Below the pieces are notes generated by a model, which had not been told where the DNA came from, searched no databases, and worked only from the letters and a program-made list of their open reading frames with translations. From assembly GCF_001956045.1 (NCBI RefSeq), contig NZ_MRTH01000011.1, positions 1 through 64,000 of the forward strand: a stretch of 64,000 nucleotides of DNA, in the 5' to 3' direction. The translations under genes and the position numbers were made by a program. Source of the stretch: Paenibacillus sp. FSL H7-0331. GTDB lineage: Bacteria; Bacillota; Bacilli; Paenibacillales; NBRC-103111. Positions within the stretch are counted from its first letter, which is position 1. Every line of letters begins with the position of its first letter. This document shows positions 1 through 8,231 of this stretch, piece by piece.

Positions 1-393
1 ATCTTCATCGCCACCTCGGGGTTTTTTATATAATTACCCCATTTGGCGACTTGTTAATTTCTTAGTTGCGTTCTATATAGACTGGAGTTGTTGATCTAAT
101 GTGGTTTTTCAATTATTAATTTGGCAGCCTTCGCAAAATAAGTTTTAGACGCCCATGCCGCTAACGCGGCACCATCAGATGATGAAAATGGACGTTTGCG
201 ATATAATTGACTTACGGCTGGCGAAGGGAGGTCGGCAGTCAATGGTGCCTCGAGCCCGAGTTTTAGACTGACCTCAACGACCAGGTGCACCACAGAATGT
301 TGCTCCATTTCGGAAGCACGCAGGATAGAATAACCATATGCGGTTATTGCACCAGCCCCTTCAATTTGACATGCCGTAAGGAGAGTGTCTTGG
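1..393. other. Non-coding left flank of the IS110 element
   Basis: I see no convincing gene here; the 70-codon open frame on the minus strand at 96-308 has no family signature and no clear ribosome binding site. A short inverted repeat lies at about 329-347 (ATAACC/GGTTAT arms). Elements of the IS110 subgroup carry their guide (bridge) RNA in the non-coding stretch just upstream of the transposase, so about 150-390 is where one would be expected. That is an inference from position only; I did not define the left end of the element or fold the RNA. Confidence 0.3.
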
Positions 394-1614
394 ATGGACG
401 TCGTTTACAGTCATGTATGCGGGCTTGACGTTCACAAAAAGAACATCGTTGCCTGCGCCATCACACCGAAAGGCAAAGAAATCCGTACGTTTGAAACCAT
501 GACCGATGATTTGATCCTTCTCGCCGACTGGATCAAAGACAGAGGTTGCTCTCACGCTGCCATGGAAAGCACAGGAGTCTACTGGAAGCCCATTTAAAAT
601 CTACTAGAGCTCGAAGGCATTGAAGCTCTAGTGGTGAACGCTCAGCACATCAAGAATGTTCCTGGACGTAAGACGGATGTGAAAGATGCGGAATGGATTG
701 CCGGGTTACTGCGCCATGGCCTTTTGAAAGGCAGTTACATCCCTAAACGAGAACAACGTGAATTAAGGGAATTGATCCGGTACCGCCGAAGCCTTATTGA
801 AGAGCGTGCGCGAGAAGTAAGCCGCATTCAAAAAGTGCTGGAAGGGGCCAATATCAAGCTCTCGTCCGTTGCCAGCAATGTGCTGGGAAAGTCGGGACGC
901 GCCATGATTGAAGCGATGATTGCTGGCGAAACGGATCCCGGCACCTTGTCCGAACTGGCGAAACGAAAGCTGAAAAGCAAGAAAGCGGATTTAAAACGTG
1001 CATGGAACGGCTTGATGGGTCCTCATCAGAAACTCATGCTGGGTGCCCAACTACGGCACATCGATTATTTAGATGAAGAAATGAGTAGGCTGGATGAAGA
1101 GATCAAGAAGCGCATGCTCCCTTTTGAGGAAGACTTGGAACTCCTTGACACCATTCCCGGTGTGGGAAGACGGACGGCAGAAACGATCGCGGCCGAAATT
1201 GGTCTGGATATGAATCAATACCCATCTGCCGCCCACTTGTGCTCATGGGCAGGACTGTGTCCGGGTCAGAATGAAAGCGCCGGAAAACGAATCTCGGGAA
1301 AAACACGCAAAGGGAATAAAAAGCTGCGGAGTACGCTCGTCGAAGCTGCAAAAGCTGCAGCTCGAACGAAGGGCACTTATCTATCCAGTCAATATCATCG
1401 AATTGCGGCACGCCGGGGAGCTAATCGAGCTACGGTTGCCGTAGCGCACAGCATTTTGTCTATGACCTACTACATCCTCAAGCGAAAGCAACCTTATATG
1501 GAACTGGGTCCCACCTACTATGAGGAAAGAAAACGTGACGTGATCATCAAGCAATCTATACGAAAGCTTGAGTCTTTAGGCGTCTCAGTAACGGTTGATA
1601 TTGCCGTTTCCTAA
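394..1614 (+). pseudogene. IS110-family transposase with in-frame stop
   Basis: This is a DEDD-type IS110-family transposase broken by one TAA at 595-597. Both halves are in the same frame, so restoring that codon gives about 406 residues, normal for the family. The N-terminal half shows the RuvC-like start GLDVHKKN, the acidic motif MESTG and, after the stop, KTDVKDA. The C-terminal half shows the transposase-20 region with IPGVGRRTAETI and CSWAGLCPGQNESAGK. The family usually reads WKPIYNLLE across the break, so a tyrosine codon probably became TAA. ATG at 394 is preferred because AAGGAG lies at 378-383; GTG at 385 is too close to it. The element is probably no longer autonomous. Confidence 0.85.
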
Positions 1615-1730
1615 TTTTTTTGGAGTATTTTATTTAATCCTTTATCGGCAGCCCCGGCCATTTCGCTCTGGTTTGAGGGTCACTTTCCTATTGTCATTTT
1701 AAGATCTTTCGTTGAAGGATATTTTCAGGA
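1615..1730. other. Non-coding right flank of the IS110 element
   Basis: No gene is visible between the transposase stop and the start of the repeat at 1731. The stretch should contain the right end of the IS110 element, but members of this family have no clear inverted repeats, so the exact boundary cannot be read from the sequence alone. Confidence 0.3.
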
Positions 1731-1799
1731 TAGACTGTTCCAATAAAGTAAGCAGCGGCGGACTAAGACGTGAAAATAAAGTCTTAGACTGCCGCTGCT
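1731..1799. repeat. Transposon-end-like repeat A with 19-bp hairpin
   Basis: Arms at 1751-1769 and 1781-1799 pair over 19 bp with two mismatches (AGCAGCGGC...CTAAGAC). Within it, 1772-1790 is the exact reverse complement of the 19-mer at 3931-3949. The longer stretch 1731-1793 also aligns, at roughly three positions in four, with the reverse complement of 9181-9242. It could act as a bidirectional terminator, but the homology to distant copies and their orientation fit one end of a mobile cassette better. Confidence 0.6.
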
Positions 1800-1903
1800 G
1801 TTTCAGCCTGTTATTGAACTAACATTCCCCAGTTAGCGTAACGATTAGTTAATCGAACTCTCAGTTAACATTTGATTTCGACGGAAAGTGATTGTTCCTA
1901 ATG

Positions 1904-2794
1904 TTAAGTCAACAGAAACTCTACTATTTCAGCCTTCAGCGTTTCGTGAAATTGCACGCGATCAAAGCCGGGCGGGTCTTGCGAGGGGGGAAAGGCTGGT
2001 GAAATCATCTCAGCTGGGAAAGGAGTCAGGAAGGAATAATGTCCGGCATTCTCCACCGTCCGATAGCGAATCATTTGCGGTTCAGCAACACTATTCATGA
2101 TGATCTGCGCGTGAAAAGGAGGTGTGTAAGGGTCTTGCTCGGCATCCAACATGAGAATGGGGAGCCGAACGTTGCTTAATGCTCCCTCATTACGGAACCA
2201 AACGGACGCCGGGGCTAGCAAAATCAGGGACCGGATGCGTGAATCATAAGGAACATCGATCTGCTGCGGCTTCCCATCCGGGCTCTCAGTAGGGAAGGAG
2301 GTCGGGATGCCGCCAGCTGCTGCAAGCGCGGTGTAGCCCCCCATGGAATGCCCGATGACCGAATGGCCTCCCGGCTGGAGAAGCCCCTTAAACCTCTCAT
2401 CTTCAAAAAACCAGTCGGCTGCCATGCGAAGGTGCCGGGGGCGATAGGTGAGGTTTTGGACAGTACCTTCCAAATTATTATCGTTGCGGTTATTGAATGG
2501 ATGTTCGAGCAGGCCAACGATAAAGCCGCTGCGCGCCAAATGCCGAGCGAGCGACCGGTACACAAGCGGTGAACCGCCTGTACCGTGTGAAATGAGGACT
2601 AGCCTAAATTTTCCATCCAGCGGCGCTGCGTCTCTGGCCACCTCCAACGAGTACGGCCCTATCCTATCAGTCTGTTCCGGTGCATCTGTCGGATACATCA
2701 CGATCATGGGAACGGTCACCCTCAATGCGTTGTCGGTAATTTGTACCTCGCAGCAACCTGCATATACTTCAACAATGTCTTCTATTTTGTTCAT
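1904..2794 (-). CDS. Alpha/beta-hydrolase (dienelactone/PAF-acetylhydrolase-like)
   Basis: A 296-residue serine hydrolase with the nucleophile elbow GHSMGG at residues 148-153 (Ser150). An oxyanion-side motif ISHGTGG lies near residues 68-74, and candidate acid and base are found in LDAEQDPYTPP and ENAGHYSFL. No signal peptide is seen, so it is probably cytoplasmic. The fold resembles predicted dienelactone hydrolases and platelet-activating-factor acetylhydrolase-like enzymes; the substrate cannot be told. The start is supported by AAGGAG upstream. It lies 33 bp downstream of the AraC-type gene on the same strand, so the pair is probably co-transcribed. Repeats A and B flank the pair. Confidence 0.8.
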   Translation of the reverse strand: MNKIEDIVEVYAGCCEVQITDNALRVTVPMIVMYPTDAPEQTDRIGPYSLEVARDAAPLDGKFRLVLISHGTGGSPLVYRSLARHLARSGFIVGLLEHPFNNRNDNNLEGTVQNLTYRPRHLRMAADWFFEDERFKGLLQPGGHSVIGHSMGGYTALAAAGGIPTSFPTESPDGKPQQIDVPYDSRIRSLILLAPASVWFRNEGALSNVRLPILMLDAEQDPYTPPFHAQIIMNSVAEPQMIRYRTVENAGHYSFLTPFPAEMISPAFPPSQDPPGFDRVQFHETLKAEIVEFLLT

Positions 2795-2827
2795 CTTGAT
2801 CTCTTCCTCTCCTTGAGCTACATGCTC

Positions 2828-3703
2828 CTAATATGGCGAGCCAACGGGAATATATATGTCTAATACCGAATCCTCGTTCATCGGACCTAGATATCGATGG
2901 TCGTAACGCACAAACTCCGGGCAATTCGCACGAACGCTGCCTGACTGGGGTAACCACGTTTCATAAATGTACTGGAACGTATCGTTGAGTCTCGATAATG
3001 TCCCCTTATGAGTAAAAACCGCATAAGTTACCACTGGGAGCAGCTTAGCGACCATTCCCAAGGGAACTACACTCTCCTCGCTAGCCACCTCGACACAAGC
3101 GATATAAGTGATTTCCCATTGCCTACCTGTAAGTTCAATGACCGCATAAAATATGTCTTCCGTATCCGGCTTTCGCTCAATTTCAAACAAACGCTGCCTA
3201 AAGCTCCGCCATAGCTTTCCGACCTCGTCCGAATTGACACCCGGTATTGACATGCCGACCAGATTCAGCTTATTCAGGCAGACAAAAGCTGGCACGAGGG
3301 AGACGCTCTTATTCAAATGCTGTAGCCCCACTTCATCCAACGGAAGCTTCTCCATTGCCCGGAACAGCGTGTCCTTCATGTCCCTTTGCTTTCGAAATTG
3401 TCCAGGCGAGATGGAGAACATTTTCCAAAAGGCTCGGGTGAAGGATTCCTGAGACTCGAACCGGTACAAGATGGCAATATCTATGATCCTTTGGTTGGTA
3501 TAAAATAAATCGTATGCTGCTTGTGTCAATCTCCGCTTGCGTATGTACTCCGAGACGGAGTTTCTCGTAACCGATAGGAAGATCCGGTGAAAATGGTACG
3601 GCGAATAGCCCGCAGCCTCCATAACCTTGGTGCTTAAGCTCTCATCGGTCAGATGATCCTCAATATAGGTAATGGCCTTGATTACCAAATCCTTATAATC
3701 CAC
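2828..3703 (-). CDS. AraC-family regulator with GyrI-like effector domain
   Basis: A 291-residue transcription factor. Residues about 8-105 form the AraC double helix-turn-helix (ESLSTKVMEAAGYSPYHFHR, then DIAILYRFESQESFTRAFWK and SPGQFRK). The C-terminal part (about 125-291) looks like a GyrI/BmrR-type small-molecule-binding domain, with its ending RYDHRYLGPMNEDSVLDIY. This HTH-first order is typical of Rob/SoxS-like and Bacillales effector-binding activators. It probably controls the adjacent hydrolase in response to a lipophilic or drug-like ligand; that ligand is inferred from the domain class only. Confidence 0.85.
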   Translation of the reverse strand: MDYKDLVIKAITYIEDHLTDESLSTKVMEAAGYSPYHFHRIFLSVTRNSVSEYIRKRRLTQAAYDLFYTNQRIIDIAILYRFESQESFTRAFWKMFSISPGQFRKQRDMKDTLFRAMEKLPLDEVGLQHLNKSVSLVPAFVCLNKLNLVGMSIPGVNSDEVGKLWRSFRQRLFEIERKPDTEDIFYAVIELTGRQWEITYIACVEVASEESVVPLGMVAKLLPVVTYAVFTHKGTLSRLNDTFQYIYETWLPQSGSVRANCPEFVRYDHRYLGPMNEDSVLDIYIPVGSPY

Positions 3704-3930
3704 TTTAATGCCTCCATATCGATATACTCACTTTACGACAGATGGAACGCTCTGTTTTGATATTTTTTGCGGAATTTTACTTTACTCAACAGCTAACACT
3801 ACTTTCCAATCGTAGATAGTTTCCTGATCAGCCACACTCTTCGGTTCGCCAAAAGAGCGACCTCTGGCAATTGCTCAGTCTCGCTGGTTTTAAACAAATC
3901 TGCCCGTCCCTCGGTTAATGATGCATCGTT
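3704..3930 (-). other. Intergenic stretch with a short decayed reading frame
   Basis: This is upstream of the AraC gene. On the minus strand about 44 codons are open from just inside repeat B down to a TAG near 3796 (includes TEGRADLFKTSETEQLPEV). The stretch has no start codon context and may be the remnant of a mobile-element gene reading inward from the repeats. I do not recognise it. Confidence 0.25.
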
Positions 3931-3996
3931 AGTCTAAGACTTTATTTTCCTGGTCTACATCTTTATTTTCTTAGTCTACAACTTTATTGAGTCTAA
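3931..3996 (+). repeat. Three 21-bp-period direct repeats (repeat B)
   Basis: Three copies of AGTCTA-nn-(A/T)CTTTATTTTC start at 3931, 3952 and 3973, an exact 21-bp period. A partial fourth (GTCTAATGTA) starts at 3991. The first copy is identical over 19 bp to the reverse complement of 1772-1790. Tandem 20-22 bp sites next to a terminal TGTAGACT-like sequence are what a multi-site transposase (TnsB/TniA class) binds at transposon ends. That assignment is inference; the repeat itself is directly seen. Confidence 0.7.
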
Positions 3997-4026
3997 TGTA
4001 GTGTAGTGCTTAGGAAAGAGTAAATA

Positions 4027-4082
4027 AGCCCATCACCGTAAATTGGAAGTTATTTAATTTCCAATTTGTAGGGTGTTGGGCT
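4027..4082. terminator. Inverted repeat at the 3' side of the IS3 remnant
   Basis: Nested arms AGCCCA (4027-4032)/TGGGCT (4077-4082) and AAATTGGAA (4040-4048)/TTCCAATTT (4059-4067) can form a stem just downstream of the truncated orfB. It may be the element end, a terminator, or both. Confidence 0.45.
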
Positions 4083-4094
4083 ATCAATGTTCTA

Positions 4095-4688
4095 TTAAAG
4101 GCTATTGGGAAGCGTTCGATGTTCTTGAGTCGCCTTTGCCATACGTTTGTAGGGATTGGGTTTTCTATGAGGACATACGAGGTCGAATTTCTTCATAAGC
4201 CTGCGGATTCTCTTCAGGTTGTAGATCACACCAAATTCGTTCTCAAGCGTCATCTTAATTGAACGAGAACCCTTTTTGAAGCCTTTCCTATGGAATGCTT
4301 TCTTGATCAGTTCTCCGGCTTTCACATCCGAAAGAGACCGCTCTTTGCGGGTATCAACAGCTTGTATGTAGTTATAGTATCCCGAGCGAGATACATGAAG
4401 TAAATCGCAAAGGTAACGAGTCGTGCGTCCTACACCCTGACCCACAGTCTCTTTAATCAGCTCAAATAACTTATTCTTACTTAGGTTCTTTCCCTTTGCT
4501 ACCAGCAACCTTTCTTTCGAGTCTAGCTTTTTTAACAATTCCACCTGAGACTCAAGGAGTCTAATTCTTGCTTCCTGTCTTGCAATCACTTCATCCTGCG
4601 TTAGTTCACGCTTTAGGGGACGTCCAGAAGCTTCCTTGCGGGAGTCGGCTAGTCCAATGATCCGTCTTTTCCGTATGCTTTCTTCCAA
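4095..4688 (-). pseudogene. IS3 orfB, truncated before the DDE domain
   Basis: 197 codons with a coiled-coil start (ARIRLLESQVELLKKL) and an HTH_21-type region (TRYLCDLLHVSRSGYYNYI, then SRSIKMTLENEFGVIYNLKR and a Cys-His-Arg-Lys-Pro-Asn-Pro-Tyr motif). These are the normal N-terminal features of IS3 orfB. Full orfB products continue for another 150 or so residues with the rve integrase core; here the frame stops right after TQEHRTLPN. The loss appears to be a deletion rather than a point stop, because no integrase-like frame follows in 4000-4094. Confidence 0.8.
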
Positions 4689-4906
4689 CGGTTTGCGCTT
4701 TGTTCAACTCGCTTCATTCCAATTACGCTGACATCAAATCCATTAGCTTCAAAGATTTCTTTAGGAGTCTTTCCTGACATGTAAAGGTCGATAAACAACT
4801 GCTTAAATTCATCGGCATAGATTATTGATTTCGTGCTTGCCTTGACAACGTATTTATTCGTTGATAAATGCTTTCGTTCTTTTTCGCTAAAGATTTTCTT
4901 AGACAT
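4649..4906 (-). CDS. IS3 orfA, helix-turn-helix protein
   Basis: An 85-residue protein with a helix-turn-helix (YADEFKQLFIDLYMSGKTPK, then EIFEANGFDVSVIG) and the tail VNRW-type ending seen in IS150/IS3 orfA. The start ATG at 4906 has GGAGGGG ten bases upstream. Its 3' end overlaps orfB out of phase. The gene looks intact, but with orfB truncated it may only act as a repressor or DNA-binding remnant. Confidence 0.75.
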   Translation of the reverse strand: MSKKIFSEKERKHLSTNKYVVKASTKSIIYADEFKQLFIDLYMSGKTPKEIFEANGFDVSVIGMKRVEQSANRWKKAYGKDGSLD

Positions 4907-5183
4907 GATGTAATCCCCTCCGGTGCTTACTCTAGTATACAAAAAAAGATACCCACAGTCTGAACACTTTTTCAAAGTGTCCAGACTATGGGTACCAGTG
5001 TACTAAAAGATTCCCGTTCTTCTCCTTTTTATTATTGGGTAGCCAAGTCCATACAGAAACACATCTGCGTTTGCTACTTTTCGGCTCCTCCGTGAGAGGG
5101 TTGTTTAGATGAGACAATTTTACAATTTTTTGAAAATACTTAAATAAGTGCTTTCGGTCTCTAAACGCCCCTATCTACTCGAA

Positions 5184-6179
5184 TTATGAGAGCATATGAT
5201 CTTTTAGTTCCGTAGCTAAACTCTTTGAGCCGCTCATACCTTTTAAATATTTTAATGGCCCGTTAATTGACCAGTCTATTTTGCTTATTTTCTTTATAGC
5301 CTTCGTAATTCCATTATAATCAAACTGTCTTTTACTTTCGGTAGTACATTTGGAAAGAACTTCAGAACCAGCAATTGAAAGTGCATCTAGACATACGATA
5401 TGCGTTAATCGGTAACCACTGTAGTCTAGCCATTCATGTGAGAACGTCTCCTTAATATTGTTAAAGTACTGTAACGCCATTGTTAGCTTTTCTTCTTTAG
5501 AAAAGATAATGATTTTAGGATCTTTATTCAAAAGGTATAAAGTGCGATAGAGATTTTGTAGGGTCACGTGGCGTCCTTTATTTCTTTTTCCGATTATGCT
5601 ACCAATATGGTAAAAGGGACTTTCTTGTCTAACTAAAAGTTCCGTTGCCATCCAACTAATATCGTCAGTATCTCTCCTTAAATATTTGCTAAGTGATGTT
5701 CCAATTCCTTTTGCTTTTGTGTTTATTGTGTCAAAAAGTCTAATTTCTTCATCTTCATCAAGGCAATGAAAAGCAAGAAAAGGAATAATAATCTCTGAAT
5801 TTGTTTCTTGGATATAACGCTTTATGCCACCCAGACGATGTTGACCATCCATTAGTGAGGCTTTTCCTTTACAGATTAAACGTCCAAAAGCTGGCCTTTG
5901 TTTATCATAAACAGAAAACTCCCAATTGCCTCCTGCGTTTAGCAAAATCGGTGTAAATAAAGCGTCTTCACCTTTGGATAAGTATATTGCAAAATCACTA
6001 CATCTTTTAGGATCGACTGGGCGTTGATATCCTTTAACCGAAGGGTCATCAAAAGGTTTAACATAGGTAAGATTCATAGAAATTGAAGCTGATAAATGAC
6101 TTTGGTATGCTACTTTTCCGCGCATCTTGCATTGTATTACGTTTTCAATCACAATTTGGCTTGGAAGTGTGTTATTCAT
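5184..6179 (-). CDS. DGQHR-domain protein (DndB-like)
   Basis: A 331-residue protein with the signature DGQHR at residues 111-115, preceded by the family's GYQRPVDPKR (about 50-59) and FTPILLNAGG. This domain defines DndB/DptB, the regulator of DNA phosphorothioation clusters, and many orphan relatives in defence islands. No dndA, C, D or E is in the window, so a phosphorothioation role is not supported. It lies 33 bp after the 159-residue gene on the same strand and probably forms an operon with it. The start has AGGAG upstream. A/T-rich codon use differs from the hsd genes downstream. Confidence 0.75.
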   Translation of the reverse strand: MNNTLPSQIVIENVIQCKMRGKVAYQSHLSASISMNLTYVKPFDDPSVKGYQRPVDPKRCSDFAIYLSKGEDALFTPILLNAGGNWEFSVYDKQRPAFGRLICKGKASLMDGQHRLGGIKRYIQETNSEIIIPFLAFHCLDEDEEIRLFDTINTKAKGIGTSLSKYLRRDTDDISWMATELLVRQESPFYHIGSIIGKRNKGRHVTLQNLYRTLYLLNKDPKIIIFSKEEKLTMALQYFNNIKETFSHEWLDYSGYRLTHIVCLDALSIAGSEVLSKCTTESKRQFDYNGITKAIKKISKIDWSINGPLKYLKGMSGSKSLATELKDHMLS

Positions 6180-6212
6180 GCTGTATTCGCTCCTGTGATA
6201 TAATTGGTTAAA

Positions 6213-6692
6213 TCAATACTTTAGTACAGAGGATACCTTAGGAAATGGACGGATCAAAAGATCTAGTCGAAGGACTTGATCATCATCAAGATATTCTAAT
6301 ATTAGTCCTAAAGAAATAAATAAACTTATCACGTCTTGCATATCACTGGGGTAAGTTAACCCATTTTTTTCCAACCGTTCTTTAACTGACCGTTCTCTTG
6401 CATCAAACAAAAGGTATTGTTGTGATTCTTTGAGGTTAGAAAAGTCGGTTTCACAATGCTCAAAGTTCCAAAACCATTGGTGGTCATCTTTGCTGATGAT
6501 ATATTCAATTATTTCATTCTTAGAAAAATTCATTCCAATACAGTAACTAATCTGAGGTAGGGTAATCATATTAATAATTGGTAGCCAACCAGCCCAACCA
6601 TTCTCACTAATACTACTAGGTACTACACAATGTCCAGATGGAATCATATTTAAATTAGACAATAATTTCACGGTGATTTTACCATGATTCAT
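6213..6692 (-). CDS. Uncharacterised 159-residue protein
   Basis: I do not recognise the family. The protein is soluble by appearance, with no signal peptide or membrane segment, and acidic toward the middle (SKDDHQWFWNFEHCETDF) and C-terminus (LEYLDDDQVLRLDLLIRPF). A GGGAGGAGGG site upstream of ATG 6692 supports translation. It is the first gene of a two-gene operon with the DGQHR gene and is divergent from the XRE regulator across a short region with C-box-like palindromes. The context suggests a regulated accessory or defence function; that is inference. Confidence 0.6.
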   Translation of the reverse strand: MNHGKITVKLLSNLNMIPSGHCVVPSSISENGWAGWLPIINMITLPQISYCIGMNFSKNEIIEYIISKDDHQWFWNFEHCETDFSNLKESQQYLLFDARERSVKERLEKNGLTYPSDMQDVISLFISLGLILEYLDDDQVLRLDLLIRPFPKVSSVLKY

Positions 6693-6752
6693 ATTTGTTA
6701 GTTACCCTCCTCCCTTTGAAGATTGAACATGACTCAATAAAACAAATATACC

Positions 6753-6796
6753 ACTTATAAGTTTATTTTACAACAAACAAGGAACACTTATAGTGT
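6753..6796. promoter_or_regulatory. Two C-box-like operators between divergent genes
   Basis: Two related palindromes lie in the divergent promoter region: ACTTATAAGT at 6753-6762 and ACACTTATAGTGT at 6784-6796, with centres about 32 bp apart (three helical turns). They resemble the C-boxes (GACT-nnn-AGTC, often with TAT as centre) bound by restriction-modification controller proteins. The adjacent XRE protein is of that size and type, so autoregulation and control of the DGQHR operon are likely. The operator function is inferred. Confidence 0.6.
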
Positions 6797-6824
6797 TATT
6801 ATAAATTGACAACCGAGGTGTATT

Positions 6825-7187
6825 ATGTCAAACCTAAAGGTTATTATTGGTGAAAAAATTAGAGATCAAAGAAAAATTAAGGGGCTTACTCAGAAGGAAT
6901 TAAGCCAAAAGGCCAATGTTCAACATACATATTTGGGGGATGTTGAAAGGGGAGTTCGAAATATCTCTATAGAATCCTTGGAAAAAATAATGGAAGCTTT
7001 AAGCATTGAGCCAACAGATTTATTCGAATACAAGGCCATCGAATATAAAGATTCAAGCAGCGAGTTTGATTTAATTATTAAAGATCATGTAGAGTTGTTA
7101 AAAACAAAACACATTGAAGATGTAAAAATGATTAATCAAATTACAAAAGAGATATTCAAATCGATTGAGATGAAAAGAATTAAGTAA
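6825..7187 (+). CDS. XRE-family regulator resembling RM controller (C) proteins
   Basis: A 120-residue protein. Residues about 8-66 are a Cro/C1-type helix-turn-helix with IRDQRKIKGLTQKELSQKAN, VQHTYLGDVERGVRNIS and a SIEPTDLFEY ending, close in pattern to C proteins that time restriction-modification expression. A C-terminal tail of about 50 residues (helical, Lys-rich) is longer than in most C proteins. GAGG lies upstream of ATG 6825. It probably binds the two palindromes upstream. No dedicated type II methylase/nuclease pair is beside it, so its partner is likely the divergent DGQHR operon. Confidence 0.8.
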   Translation: MSNLKVIIGEKIRDQRKIKGLTQKELSQKANVQHTYLGDVERGVRNISIESLEKIMEALSIEPTDLFEYKAIEYKDSSSEFDLIIKDHVELLKTKHIEDVKMINQITKEIFKSIEMKRIK

Positions 7188-7448
7188 ATACGTTGTACTT
7201 ATCAGAAAAGCCTCGCAAAATCTCTTAGTTGTTTCATTATCTTAATGGTTAGCGATACATTGGTTATCCAAGTAAGTTAAACGGCCGAAAAAGGAACTAG
7301 TCGTTTGCCGTTGATGATATGGATCTTTTAGAACATGAATATAGTTTAAGATGTATAAAAGCGATTGATAGGAGTCCATTCTCTCCCCCCAAGTTGTGAT
7401 GCTTGGGATAGATAGTCTTGAAAGATATCCAGAAAGGAGTGGATCCTT
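7188..7448. other. Intergenic stretch without a recognised gene
   Basis: No frame with a family signature and no strong hairpin was seen. The stretch separates the XRE gene from a frameshifted remnant and ends in an AAAGGAG ribosome binding site for the latter. Confidence 0.3.
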
Positions 7449-7780
7449 ATGACTTGGACTGAATTATTAGGATATGTGTTAGTCCATGGAAAAGAGTCGT
7501 TCTATCTAGATGAAATGGACAAGGCTACGTTTTTAATTGAACTGGATCGATTGTTTATTACGATGCTTCTAGGGGAAGCAGAACAGATCTGGTTATACGG
7601 GGGTGGTCACATGAAGCTAAATCCTTCTTTGCGTTTGTAGCGAATTGCAGGGCCGCAAATGAAGCGCGAGAAGCCGGAGGACACCAAGAAGCTCCCCATT
7701 CGAAACCACTACAACTCCCCTCTTTTCCACAGCGCATTCATTTTTACTTCCACAGCGCAAATGTTTCATTTCTTATTTAG
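7449..7780 (+). pseudogene. Frameshifted remnant of an unknown gene
   Basis: A strong AAAGGAG site precedes ATG 7449. The first frame runs 63 codons to a TAG at 7638. A second frame (phase +2) overlaps it from about 7600 and stays open to the TAG at 7778, including SFFAFVANCRAANEAREAG. The two fit one reading frame broken near 7600-7625. I do not recognise the protein: the first part is helical and acidic (FLIELDRLFITMLLGEAEQI), and the second ends in a His/Phe/Ser-rich tail. It may also be two unrelated open frames. Confidence 0.3.
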
Positions 7781-8231
7781 TATTTGCTTATATATGGTAT
7801 CTTTTTCGATTTTATCCTTCGGGGAACCCACCATCCCTCATGGGTTCATCCTGGATATGCAAATATTGATCCAATTTGTTTCACGAATACATATTTGGTG
7901 CTTATGGGTTAGAGGCATTCGTGATCCCCGACATCGGCAATCACCGAGACGCGGCCCTTATCTGATGGAAATAAAGTTGTAGACTGCAAAAAAATGTTAC
8001 AGAGCCAGCTGGTTGGCACGATGTAATCGGTTAGCGGCTTATCAAAAAGCACGGTCACAGGTTTGTGTCTTTGATGTAGTATTTGATGGCGTTTCCTCGG
8101 TGGCAGCAAATCGAGTTCGCTCTGTAATATTAATATTTATGTTATATTGAAGATACGATGGAGTTGAAAATAAAGTATGATAAACAAGACAAAGAGGGAT
8201 AAACCACTTTCTTTTTGCAAAGGAGAATAGT
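7781..8231. other. Degraded stretch holding repeat C
   Basis: No intact gene is visible. On the minus strand about 66 codons are open at 7909-8109 (PPRKRHQILHQRHKPVTVL region), and the frame runs directly into repeat C; it may be the decayed end of a transposon gene. The stretch ends with the AAAGGAG ribosome binding site of the HNH-like gene at 8218-8224. Confidence 0.3.
7967..7985 (-). repeat. Repeat C, single inverted copy of the 19-mer
   Basis: GGAAATAAAGTTGTAGACT at 7967-7985 is the reverse-complement form of the AGTCTA...CTTTATTT repeat and matches the 3973 copy nearly base for base. Its orientation is opposite to repeat D at 9183, so the two face each other across the HNH-like gene. 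Confidence 0.6.

Larger units (their letters stand above)
4027..4996 (-). mobile_element. Deleted IS3-family insertion sequence
   Basis: The remnant contains an orfA and the N-terminal part of orfB of an IS3-family (IS150-like) element on the minus strand. The two frames overlap by 40 bp, as expected for the programmed -1 frameshift of this family. An imperfect palindrome lies at about 4949-4995 (TACCCA...GTCTG...AACACTTT with its complement) and marks the upstream end. The DDE catalytic domain is missing, so the copy cannot move itself. Confidence 0.75.

Noticed and set aside
96..308. A 70-codon open frame on the minus strand upstream of the IS110 transposase
   Set aside because: No ribosome site or family signature, and it lies in the expected non-coding end of the element.
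1751..1799. A simple terminator after the IS110 transposase
   Set aside because: It may work as one, but part of it is an exact copy of a repeat 2 kb away and the whole aligns with another at 9.2 kb, so a transposon-end origin fits better.
3931..3996. CRISPR array
   Set aside because: Three short repeats at 21-bp period have almost no spacer between them, and no cas gene is near.
5184..6179. A DNA phosphorothioation (dnd) cluster
   Set aside because: Only the DGQHR/DndB-like gene is present; none of dndA, C, D or E is in the window.
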